Of a DNA stretch of 64,000 nucleotides, positions 52,548 to 60,291 are shown piece after piece. The notes under the pieces are model-generated. The model did no database searches. It saw only the letters and a program-made list of their open reading frames with translations, and was not told the origin of the DNA. Positions within the stretch are counted from its first letter, which is position 1, and each line of letters starts with the position of its first letter. The DNA comes from Nostoc sp. 'Lobaria pulmonaria (5183) cyanobiont'. Its GTDB lineage: Bacteria > Cyanobacteriota > Cyanobacteriia > Cyanobacteriales > Nostocaceae. The position numbers were made by a program, and so were the translations under genes. Location of the stretch: assembly GCF_002949795.1 (NCBI RefSeq), contig NZ_CP026692.1:5750545-5814544 (forward strand). The letters run 5' to 3'.

Positions 52548-53112
52548 AAAAATCGTTGTTAAAGCCCCTGATTGGTTTTACGTCCCTCAAGTGCAGTCTG
52601 TAGCCACAAATGTAGTTCGTCGCAGCTATACCCCAAATTTAGAAGGCGCTGCTGTGGCTGTAGTGATGGAATTTCTCTCAGACACAGAAGGTGGAGAACT
52701 ATCAGTTCGTTCAACTCCACCCTACGGTAAACTCTATTATTACGAAAAGATTCTCCAAGTTCCAACCTACGTAACCTACGACCCTTACGAACCAAGCATA
52801 GAACTACGCTGCTTGCAAAATGGACAATATACTTTGCAGCAAGCAGACGCCAATGGACGCTACTGGATTCCTGAGTTAGAGTTATTTCTCGGAATTTGGC
52901 AAGGTGAAAGATTATGCCAAACCATGAATTGGCTGCGCTGGTGGGATAAAGAAGAAAATTTGCTGTTGTGGAGCAGCGAGCAAGCCCAACAAGAACGCCA
53001 ACGCGCCCAACAAGAAAGCCAACGTGCCCAACAAGAACGGCAACGTGCTGATATATTAGCAGCTAAGTTACGTGAGCTAGGTATTGACCCTGATGCGACG
53101 CCGATAGCGTAG
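52490..53112 (+). pseudogene. Truncated Uma2-family endonuclease-like gene
   Basis: The frame from about 52490 carries LVATVNKKIVVKAPDWFYVP, VVMEFLSDTEGGEL, GKLYYYEKILQVPTYVTYDP and a coiled-coil tail with QQERQRAQQ, all of the Uma2 (DUF820) family with a PD-(D/E)xK-like core. The N-terminal quarter of the domain is missing; homology starts abruptly at the junction with the NACHT gene that runs the other way. An ATG at 52465 or 52504 would still let it be translated. The last residues ATPIA come from a GTAGCG-type repeat (53098-53160). Confidence 0.7.
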
Positions 53113-53160
53113 CGGTAGCGAGTCCGCGAGCGTCATAGCCCGTCGTAGACATCGCATAAC
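53098..53160. repeat. GTAGCG-type dispersed repeat at Uma2 3' end
   Basis: GATAGCGTAGCGGTAGCGAG followed by TCCGCGAGCGTCATAGCCCG, with partial self-complementarity. It supplies the stop codon of the upstream gene and is related to the insertion at 1615-1770. Confidence 0.6.
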
Positions 53161-53210
53161 TTCAAGGGATGCTGGGAATAATAATTTTGGGACATCAGCA
53201 CCAAAATTCT

Positions 53211-54065
53211 ATGAAACAGCAAAAAAATGAATTCAGCCATCTTACTGCGATCGAAAGAAGTTATCTATCATTTCCGGCACAGTTTTTATTAAATCAAAAC
53301 CTTCTCCAAGGCAAAATACTAGACTTTGGTTGTGGCTTTGGTAATGATGTTAAAATATTGCGCCAAAAAGGTTGTGATATTACAGCCTATGACCCTTATT
53401 ATTTTCCAGAATATCCTGATAATAAATTTGATACAATAATTTGCTTTTATGTTTTAAATGTTTTATTTCCTGAAGGACAAGCTAATGTTCTCATGCAAAT
53501 ATCCCACTTATTAAAACCAGGAGGCAAAGCTTATTATGCTGTGAGAAGGGATATCAAAAAAGAAGGTTTGAGAGAGCATTATGTCCATAAAAAGCCAACA
53601 TATCAATGTATTGTCAAACTTCCCTTTAATTCAATTTATGTAGATGAATATCGGGAATTATATGAATATATTCACTACAATCATCAGCGCAATTCATCTA
53701 ATTATTGTATATTTTGTAATCCTCGGAAAAATCTAAATTTATTAACTGAATCAGCAACTGCTTATGCTGTTTTTGATGCCTATCCCATAAGCAAAGGACA
53801 TATTTTGGTGATTCCCAAACGTCATGTTAGCAGTTATTTGGAACTACCATTTAAAGAGCAATCTGCTTGCTGGTTTATGGTGAATAAAGTACAAGAAATT
53901 CTCAAAGTAGAATTTGAACCTGATGGCTTTAATATAGGAATGAATATCAATCGAGCCGCAGGTCAAAATATTATGCACGCTAGTATTCATATTATCCCTC
54001 GTTACAAAGGTGATACTGTCTCTAATAAAAGTGGAATCAGAAACGTTATTCCTAAAAAGGAATAG
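53211..54065 (+). CDS. Methyltransferase-HIT domain fusion protein
   Basis: A two-domain protein. The N-terminal part is a class I methyltransferase (ILDFGCGFGNDVKIL, then HLLKPGGKAYYAVRRD). The C-terminal part is a HIT-family nucleotide hydrolase-like domain: CIFC zinc pair, AYAVFDAYPISKGHILVIPKRH, and the signature HASIHII. In canonical HIT proteins the middle histidine of HxHxH is the nucleophile; here it is serine. A start at 53169 (adding 14 residues) is possible, as AAGGG lies just before it. The methyltransferase-HIT fusion is a known bacterial architecture; substrate unknown. Confidence 0.83.
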   Translation: MKQQKNEFSHLTAIERSYLSFPAQFLLNQNLLQGKILDFGCGFGNDVKILRQKGCDITAYDPYYFPEYPDNKFDTIICFYVLNVLFPEGQANVLMQISHLLKPGGKAYYAVRRDIKKEGLREHYVHKKPTYQCIVKLPFNSIYVDEYRELYEYIHYNHQRNSSNYCIFCNPRKNLNLLTESATAYAVFDAYPISKGHILVIPKRHVSSYLELPFKEQSACWFMVNKVQEILKVEFEPDGFNIGMNINRAAGQNIMHASIHIIPRYKGDTVSNKSGIRNVIPKKE

Positions 54066-54164
54066 TTTTTCTGTAATAATTCAGGATTCATAATTTTGCT
54101 GTAACTTTACCGCTTTGAAGTAATTATGAAAATTACTGGAACATCATGACTTACTCAAACTTAA

Positions 54165-54275
54165 GTTTCGGGTGGAGTGGCTATGTTTCCAGATCGTGGA
54201 AAAACCACTGATGAGTTATTGCAAGTAGTAGATCAAGCGCTCTATGCTGCTAACTTATACCATTTTACCAAATGA
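54165..54275 (+). pseudogene. Remnant of a GGDEF domain
   Basis: About 36 codons read VSGGVAMFPDRGKTTDELLQ then VVDQALYAANLYHFTK, the C-terminal end of a diguanylate cyclase domain ('GVA.FP.HG.T.DELL..AD.ALY.AK'). A stop sits just before and nothing upstream continues it. It is a leftover of a larger signalling gene. Confidence 0.65.
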
Positions 54276-54479
54276 AAGATACAAATATTTTCTCCTCTGC
54301 TTACCTAAATGTATTAACCTTAAAGTGAAATGGTATTACATGGGCGCAATTGCATCAAGCGTGTGTAATCTAATTGATGAAATGTAAAAGTTTTAACAAT
54401 TATTTATGAAAAATACATATATCTAACTAAACCTAAAAATTAGGTTTTGTTGAAAATATTGCAAAATATTTCAGTTAAG

Positions 54480-55298
54480 TCAGATATCTGGATCTATTCC
54501 GAGCGCTCTTAATTGTTTTGCCAACTGTTGAACCCGTTGTTCTGCAACATCAGCGCGTTGTGATTCTTGTTGAGCGCGTAGTGCTTCTTGTTGAGCGCGT
54601 TGTGATTCTTGTTGAGCGCGTAGTGCTTCTTGTTGAGCGCGTAGTGCTTCTTGTTGAGCGCGTAGTGCTTCTTGTTGAGCGCGTAGTGTCTCTTGTTTTA
54701 CTTGTTCTGCGGGCGTGAGATACCGTTGTCCTTGCTCATCATACCAATACATCCATTCCCGCGTTACACCACAATAATTTCCCCTTTCACAACCAATTCC
54801 CAGTCCAATTTCTGGTAGCCAAACGGGGTTTCCCTCTTGCAATTCATACTTACCATTAACTAACTTATGTACTTCCAGATGCGGTTTGCGTCGGCGACGA
54901 GAGGAATAAATCACGTAATAAAGTACACCTAAAGCCTCATATTCATCCAATTTAGTAGTGTATTCCTTACGATAATTTTGGGAAACTACTTCTAGGACGA
55001 AAATCGGTACAACATTTTCATCCCACAGCACATAACTAGGACGCAGTTCCTCATCATAAAATCGCTCTACCCCTAAGCTCAAAAATCCATCTGGCACAAT
55101 TGGCGGTTTATCAGGGTGATAATAAATACCCATATCTATCGCAAACAACCAGTCCATACGTTCTGACCAGAGTATCAGCAGGATCGCCTTTAACAAGCCT
55201 GGTATCAATTCTTGCAGTTCATTATCCACAGGCGTTTCATCAGAGTCGGGTAGTTCCTCGGCTGAGGGCAAGTACCTTGGCAAGTTGTACTCTAACAT
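54480..55298 (-). CDS. Uma2-family protein with heptad-repeat tail
   Basis: A 272-residue member of the Uma2 (DUF820) family, with a PD-(D/E)xK-like nuclease fold: IDMGIYYHPDKPPIVPDGFL (the catalytic-type D in PDG), VPIFVLEVVSQNYRKEY (E..K pair) and LGVLYYVIYSS. The tail holds seven QQEALRA-type heptads, probably a coiled coil, then AEQRVQQLAKQLRALGIDPD. ATG 55298 (MLEYNLPRYLPSAEE) is preferred to 55313. Uma2 proteins are very abundant in Nostoc; their role is not settled, though many are suspected mobile or defence-related nucleases. Confidence 0.82.
   Translation of the reverse strand: MLEYNLPRYLPSAEELPDSDETPVDNELQELIPGLLKAILLILWSERMDWLFAIDMGIYYHPDKPPIVPDGFLSLGVERFYDEELRPSYVLWDENVVPIFVLEVVSQNYRKEYTTKLDEYEALGVLYYVIYSSRRRRKPHLEVHKLVNGKYELQEGNPVWLPEIGLGIGCERGNYCGVTREWMYWYDEQGQRYLTPAEQVKQETLRAQQEALRAQQEALRAQQEALRAQQESQRAQQEALRAQQESQRADVAEQRVQQLAKQLRALGIDPDI
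54553..54699. repeat. 21-bp tandem repeat coding for heptads
   Basis: Seven contiguous 21-base units (CTTGTTGAGCGCGTAGTGCTT type, minus-strand gene) encode QQEALRA or QQESQRA heptads. The unit length keeps frame, so the number can change without breaking the gene. Confidence 0.85.
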
Positions 55299-55982
55299 GG
55301 CTGGTTTCCCCAAAACTCAAAGGATATTTCACTCTATTTGGCTCACCAAAATTATAGCGATTTCTTTGCAACTCTATCATTAGTTTACTACTGTATATTA
55401 AGTATTCCACTGACACTAATTGACAGCTTTTAACTACTAGACAATCTTAAATCTGCCGCAATCATCAGCAATAAAATTTATTTGATGCCTAGATTCTAAC
55501 TGTCACAATCTGATTATCTTGATGATGCAATGTTTTGCTTTGACTAGGGGATACCACTTGTGGTAGTGAAAAACAACCAAGATTCGACAGATATAATAGT
55601 TACTGGCTCGTTTGGTGGTTGTGTAGAGCATTGCCTCAGCTAAAGTTGTAGCCCAGCCAAGAATACACGCATTTCTACCCCAACAAGGAAGTTGCTTAAG
55701 CCGATAAAATTTTGGTAACTCTTAACTATTAATAAATATATAGGTGCTTAGTGCTATTCATGCTTTATATTTAGCGACAGGGTAGCGCAAACAGCTACTC
55801 ATCTTCAAATAGTTAGGAGGCAGTACCCACCGAGAGCAACTCACGCTTCGATACCATCAGCACGTAGTGTAAGTAAAGGTTAAGTTGATATTCAAACGAA
55901 TAATTTTTGCTGAATTGCGACAGATAAAGACTAAACTAAAAAGTCTTGTGCTGCAAAACCTGTAGCTTTAAATGAAGTAATC
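55299..55982. other. 0.7-kb intergenic region before serA
   Basis: No gene is seen. It includes the divergent promoters of the Uma2 gene and serA. The segment 55780-55870 is richer in structure (TAGCGACAGGGTAGCGCAAA near 55771), but no known RNA family is recognised. Confidence 0.4.
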
Positions 55983-57563
55983 ATGTCTAAGGTTCTTGTC
56001 TCAGATTCTATTGACCAAGCTGGAATTGACATTCTTTCGCAAGTTGCTACCGTTGATGTCAAAATAGGTCTAAAACCAGCCGAACTGCTCCAAATTATTG
56101 GTGAGTATGACGCGCTGATGATTCGCTCTAGTACACGCGTCACCCAAGAAATCATTGAAGCCGGCACCCAGCTAAAAATCATCGGTCGTGCTGGTGTGGG
56201 TGTGGATAATGTGGATGTTCCCGCTGCCACACGCCGAGGAATTGTGGTAGTCAATTCTCCAGAGGGAAATACAATTGCCGCTGCCGAACACGCGCTAGCG
56301 ATGATTTTGGCTTTGTCTCGCCACATCCCCGATGCTAACGCTTCGGTGAAACGCGGTGCGTGGGATCGCAATAGCTTTGTCGGCGCGGAAGTCTACAAAA
56401 AAACTCTCGGCGTTGTCGGTTTGGGTAAAATTGGCTCCCATGTTGCCGCTGTAGCTAAGACAATGGGGATGAAACTCTTAGCTTATGACCCTTTTATTTC
56501 TACAGACCGAGCCGAACAACTTGGCTGTCAGTTAGTTGAACTAGATTTACTCTTCCAGCAAGCAGACTATATTACGCTGCACATCCCTAAAACCCCAGAA
56601 ACCACCCACTTAATTAATGCCACAACCCTGGCAAAAATGAAACCCACAGCCCGGATTATCAACTGCGCTCGTGGTGGGATCATTGATGAAGTAGCTTTAG
56701 CAGCAGCTTTGAAAGCAGGTAAAATCGGGGGTGCAGCCTTGGATGTGTTCGAGTCAGAACCTCTGGGTGAATCTGAGTTGCGATCGCTAGGTAAAGAAAT
56801 CATTCTCACTCCCCACTTGGGAGCCTCTACCGCAGAAGCTCAAGTGAATGTGGCCATTGATGTTGCCGAACAAATTCGCGATGTACTTTTAGGACTACCA
56901 GCGCGTTCAGCCGTAAACATTCCCGGACTCGGCCCCGATGTGTTGGAAGAACTCAAACCCTATATGCAACTAGCAGAAACTCTAGGCAATCTGGTGGGAC
57001 AGCTAGCTGGTGGACGGGTAGAAGTACTCAATATTCGACTGCAAGGAGAACTCGCGACTAATAAAAGTCAGCCTTTGATCGTCGCTGCCCTCAAAGGACT
57101 ACTTTACCAAGCTTTGCGGGAACGGGTAAATTACGTAAATGCCAGCATAGAAGCTAAAGAACGCGGAATTCGGGTGATTGAAACCCGCGATGCTTCCATT
57201 CGAGATTATGCCGGCACACTGCATCTAGAAGCCACGGGTACTTTAGGTACTCATTCTGTTACAGGTGCTTTGTTGGGTGAGCGGGAAATCCACCTCACCG
57301 ACGTTGATGGTTTCCCAATTAACGTCCCACCCACTAAATATATGTTGTTTACCCTGCACCGCGATATGCCAGGGATTATCGGCAAACTTGGTTCCCTACT
57401 CGGCAGTTTTAATGTGAATATTGCCAGTATGCAAGTAGGTCGTAAAATCGTCCGTGGTGATGCCGTCATGGCTCTGAGTATAGATGACCCTTTACCAGAG
57501 GGCATTTTGGATGAGATTATAAAAGTCCCTGGTATTCGAGACGCGTATACAGTAACTCTTTAA
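55983..57563 (+). CDS. serA: D-3-phosphoglycerate dehydrogenase
   Basis: The first enzyme of phosphorylated serine synthesis, oxidising 3-phosphoglycerate. The 526-residue long form has an N-terminal catalytic domain (MSKVLVSDSIDQAGIDIL; IGRAGVGVDNVDVPAATRRG), NAD-binding domain (TLGVVGLGKIGSHVAAVAK; RIINCARGGIIDEVAL; catalytic HLGASTAEAQ), an intervening ASB domain, and a C-terminal ACT domain (LFTLHRDMPGIIGKLGSLLG) that allows serine feedback in some species. Length and motifs are complete. PrmA follows on the same strand after 169 bp. Confidence 0.97.
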   Translation: MSKVLVSDSIDQAGIDILSQVATVDVKIGLKPAELLQIIGEYDALMIRSSTRVTQEIIEAGTQLKIIGRAGVGVDNVDVPAATRRGIVVVNSPEGNTIAAAEHALAMILALSRHIPDANASVKRGAWDRNSFVGAEVYKKTLGVVGLGKIGSHVAAVAKTMGMKLLAYDPFISTDRAEQLGCQLVELDLLFQQADYITLHIPKTPETTHLINATTLAKMKPTARIINCARGGIIDEVALAAALKAGKIGGAALDVFESEPLGESELRSLGKEIILTPHLGASTAEAQVNVAIDVAEQIRDVLLGLPARSAVNIPGLGPDVLEELKPYMQLAETLGNLVGQLAGGRVEVLNIRLQGELATNKSQPLIVAALKGLLYQALRERVNYVNASIEAKERGIRVIETRDASIRDYAGTLHLEATGTLGTHSVTGALLGEREIHLTDVDGFPINVPPTKYMLFTLHRDMPGIIGKLGSLLGSFNVNIASMQVGRKIVRGDAVMALSIDDPLPEGILDEIIKVPGIRDAYTVTL

Positions 57564-57695
57564 TTTTGGATTTCGGATTTTGCGGAAAGTCTGAGCGGAG
57601 GCTTCCTCCAATCAGAACTTTCCAAGACGGATTTTGGATTGGTAATGGCTAATTGCTCATTGTTTTTCGCATTGATCATTAACCGTTACCAAGTC

Positions 57696-57730
57696 CCCAA
57701 TCTAAAATCTAAAATCTAAAATCTAAAATT
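57696..57730. repeat. TCTAAAA heptamer tandem repeat
   Basis: Four copies of TCTAAAA in a row just before prmA. It belongs to the heptameric short tandem repeat class typical of heterocystous cyanobacteria. Confidence 0.7.
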
Positions 57731-57732
57731 AT

Positions 57733-58653
57733 ATGGCAAACACCTGGTGGGAACTAAATATTTTATGTGAACCAGACCTAGAAGATACGATCTTTTGGCG
57801 ACTGGAAGATTTTGGCTGTCGTGGTACAGCTAGTGAAAATAAAGGAAATTCATCTTTAGTCAGGGCTTATCTGCCGACAATTCAAACACAGCTACTAGAT
57901 TTGGCAGCGCTGTCGCTGTGGCTACGTCAAGATGCTCTCTGTGTAGGAGTTTCATCTCCCTCAGTACAATGGCAATTGATTGATGAGGAAGATTGGGCGA
58001 CTAGCTGGAAACAATATTGGCATCCACAAGAAATAGGCGATCGCTTCCTAATCAATCCAGCTTGGCTACCATTACCAGAAACAACGGAACGGTTAGTGAT
58101 TCGTCTCGATCCTGGTGTAGCATTTGGTACTGGCAACCATGCCACTACTCAGCTATGTTTGGAATCCCTGGAAATGCGGCTAAGTGGAGTTTCTCAGTCC
58201 TTTGTGGGTAATAGTGGCAAACATGAGCATTTGGTAATTGCGGATATTGGCTGTGGTTCTGGTATCCTTTCCATTGGGGCACTACTATTGGGAGCCGAGA
58301 AAGTTTATGCAGTGGATACTGACCCTTTGGCAGTGCAATCAACTATCAGTAATGGTGCGCTGAATGATATTAGCCCAGAACGTTTACTACCTGCACAGGG
58401 AAGTGTAGACGTTTTGACAAAACTAATTGAAAGCCCAGTGGATGGTATCGTCTGCAATATTTTGGCTCATGTGATTATTGAATTGATTCCAGAAATGAGT
58501 GCGATCGCTAAACCTGAAACTTGGGCGATCTTCAGTGGTATTTTACTAGAACAATCTAAAGCTGTTGCTGACGCTTTAGAAGAAAATGGTTGGGTGGTTG
58601 CTACCCTGTGGAAACGAAAAGAATGGTGTTGCTTGAATGTACGGCGTTCTTAA
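57733..58653 (+). CDS. prmA: Ribosomal protein L11 methyltransferase
   Basis: A 306-residue SAM enzyme that methylates ribosomal protein L11. The N-terminal substrate domain (MANTWWELNILCEPDLEDTI) is followed by GVAFGTGNHATTQLCLESLE and motif I VIADIGCGSGILSIGALLLG, AEKVYAVDTDPLAVQ, and VDGIVCNILAHVIIEL, the characteristic PrmA NILA motif. It is the usual length and follows serA. A repetitive leader lies just upstream. Confidence 0.95.
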   Translation: MANTWWELNILCEPDLEDTIFWRLEDFGCRGTASENKGNSSLVRAYLPTIQTQLLDLAALSLWLRQDALCVGVSSPSVQWQLIDEEDWATSWKQYWHPQEIGDRFLINPAWLPLPETTERLVIRLDPGVAFGTGNHATTQLCLESLEMRLSGVSQSFVGNSGKHEHLVIADIGCGSGILSIGALLLGAEKVYAVDTDPLAVQSTISNGALNDISPERLLPAQGSVDVLTKLIESPVDGIVCNILAHVIIELIPEMSAIAKPETWAIFSGILLEQSKAVADALEENGWVVATLWKRKEWCCLNVRRS

Positions 58654-58967
58654 CTCAGTAGAAAAGTAATCCTAAATCATTCGTAAACAATAATATCTCC
58701 GCCTGTCGTAAAAGTTGTCGGGGATATTTCAGTGAGATAATATATAGATTACCCACTATTGACTTTTAAAACTAGCGATGAAAGAACGGCTACAAATCCA
58801 CAAAAAAGCTGACTCATCCGCTTATTCGTCAGAGCAAAGTCAGTTGCGATCGCAAATAACCAAACTCAATAATTCCAACTTGATATTGTAAGGTGGAAAT
58901 TGCTCAAAAATGTTGGCATCTATTTCAATATGATTCAAAGCAATGTCCAGCCTACTTAATTTGCCTT
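58654..58967. other. Spacer between prmA and the injection-system genes
   Basis: Holds a 37-codon plus frame (58778-58891, listed separately) and AT-rich DNA on each side. Nothing else is recognised. Confidence 0.4.
58778..58891 (+). pseudogene. Possible N-terminal remnant of an eCIS-core (DUF4157) protein
   Basis: A 37-residue frame starts MKERLQIHKKADSSAYSSEQ and stops soon after. Proteins of the DUF4157/eCIS-core family, often encoded beside cyanobacterial contractile injection systems, tend to begin with a similar 'M+ER...KKADS' segment. The place next to injection-system genes fits. The frame is short and the match is from memory, so this is tentative; it may simply be a small gene or chance. 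Confidence 0.3.
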
Positions 58968-60167
58968 TCACCACTGCCCGGAATTATCTTCTTGTTGCAA
59001 ACCTATCAACTGTCGCCGTTTCCAAGCATAGTGAAGAATATTAATACCTAATTCCTGAGCTGTACGAATAGTCAATCTGGGTAAACTCAAATCTCTATCC
59101 AATCCCCAAGCAGTTGCTAAATCTCCAATCGCTAAAATAATTCCTCCACCGATTAACAGTTTAATTTGCTGTTGATTAACCATTGGTAGTGCAGCAAATA
59201 AAAAAGGTTTTGTCCTTAAAGGATGACTGCGTTGCAATTCTTCTAAAGGTCTTAAAGGACTCTCTAACTGTTGTGCCAAGGCTTGAGTACTCTCAATCAG
59301 AGGATTAGCATTTGTTGGTGCATCAATTAGAAGCACACCACCTAAATTTAAGTAATTTTTTAAGGATTCAAATTCGAGACTATTTAAAGAAATTGCTTGT
59401 CCACCTGTGAGATAAAGGATGTCATAGTCTTGGATATTTTCTGCTAAAGAAACCTGACCTGGTTCATCAGCTCCTCGCAAACTTGGGTATAGGGGTTCTA
59501 CTGCTTGTAACAAATACGAAAGGCTGAAAAAATTACGCGCACATTCGGGATCGCTATGATTCGCCTGCGCCATACACACAAGTGCTTGGGGACGCATTTG
59601 TGCCTGACGGCGATAACGCAAATCAATATTGTTATATCCAGGAAAGAAAGCATCCGCAGGTTGGGTAATGTCAGTATGTCCTGGTTGTAGGAGTATTCGA
59701 CATATTTCTATTTCTGAACTGGCTGGTATAGAGTTTATTTGGTCAATTCGATAAGTTTCTTGAACAACATCTCTTTGCTGTCCGCGCCGCAATTCATCAG
59801 GGTCTACATAGCTAACTACTAAGTAGATCATCAGCGGTTCAGAACTTACTACTTCTAGATCGATAGGAAAATCATAAGAAGTTGGTACAACAATTAGATT
59901 ACCTGCTAAATCAATTGCAATACCAGGTTGAATTTGCACCCAACGTCCATCTCGATATCTAGCTTCTACAAGGCTAGGAGCAGTCACATCTCGCACGCCT
60001 AAACCGCAGACAATTCCTGGTTGGTTTAAACTTTGGTATTGGGCATTTTGCCGATTACGGTGATAATCATGGGCTGTGCGCCAGCGTTCCGCATTGATTA
60101 GTAACCCGTCTGCGGCTTGCAGGCGTTCAAAGGATTTAATTGGTGGAGGTGGGAAAGGATGGGACAT
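58968..60167 (-). CDS. Injection-system-linked DUF4159-like protein
   Basis: A 399-residue protein. The N-terminal 200 residues (HDYHRNRQNAQYQSLNQPGI, VQIQPGIAIDLAGNLIVVP, LMIYLVVSYVDP) resemble the structural proteins next to baseplate genes of phage-tail-like systems. The C-terminal half (DYDILYLTGGQAISLNSLEF, LNLGGVLLIDAPTNANP) resembles DUF4159, a Rossmann-like domain. It starts about 110 bp after the baseplate J gene ends, on the same strand, so it likely belongs to that operon. I do not know its function in the particle. Confidence 0.7.
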   Translation of the reverse strand: MSHPFPPPPIKSFERLQAADGLLINAERWRTAHDYHRNRQNAQYQSLNQPGIVCGLGVRDVTAPSLVEARYRDGRWVQIQPGIAIDLAGNLIVVPTSYDFPIDLEVVSSEPLMIYLVVSYVDPDELRRGQQRDVVQETYRIDQINSIPASSEIEICRILLQPGHTDITQPADAFFPGYNNIDLRYRRQAQMRPQALVCMAQANHSDPECARNFFSLSYLLQAVEPLYPSLRGADEPGQVSLAENIQDYDILYLTGGQAISLNSLEFESLKNYLNLGGVLLIDAPTNANPLIESTQALAQQLESPLRPLEELQRSHPLRTKPFLFAALPMVNQQQIKLLIGGGIILAIGDLATAWGLDRDLSLPRLTIRTAQELGINILHYAWKRRQLIGLQQEDNSGQW

Positions 60168-60242
60168 AGCAATTTTGGATTTTGAATTTTAGATTTTGGA
60201 TTTTAGATTTTGGATTAAAAGTTTGTTTAATTTTATTTAACT

Positions 60243-60291
60243 ACGAATTACGAATTACGAATTACGAATTACGAATTACGAATTACGAATT
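60243..60291. repeat. ACGAATT heptamer, seven perfect copies
   Basis: Seven uninterrupted copies of ACGAATT (49 bases) between the DUF4159-like and baseplate J genes. The last codons and stop of the baseplate J frame (60276 onward) lie inside it. A TTTTGGATTTTAGA-type run is next to it at 60175-60215. Confidence 0.95.
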
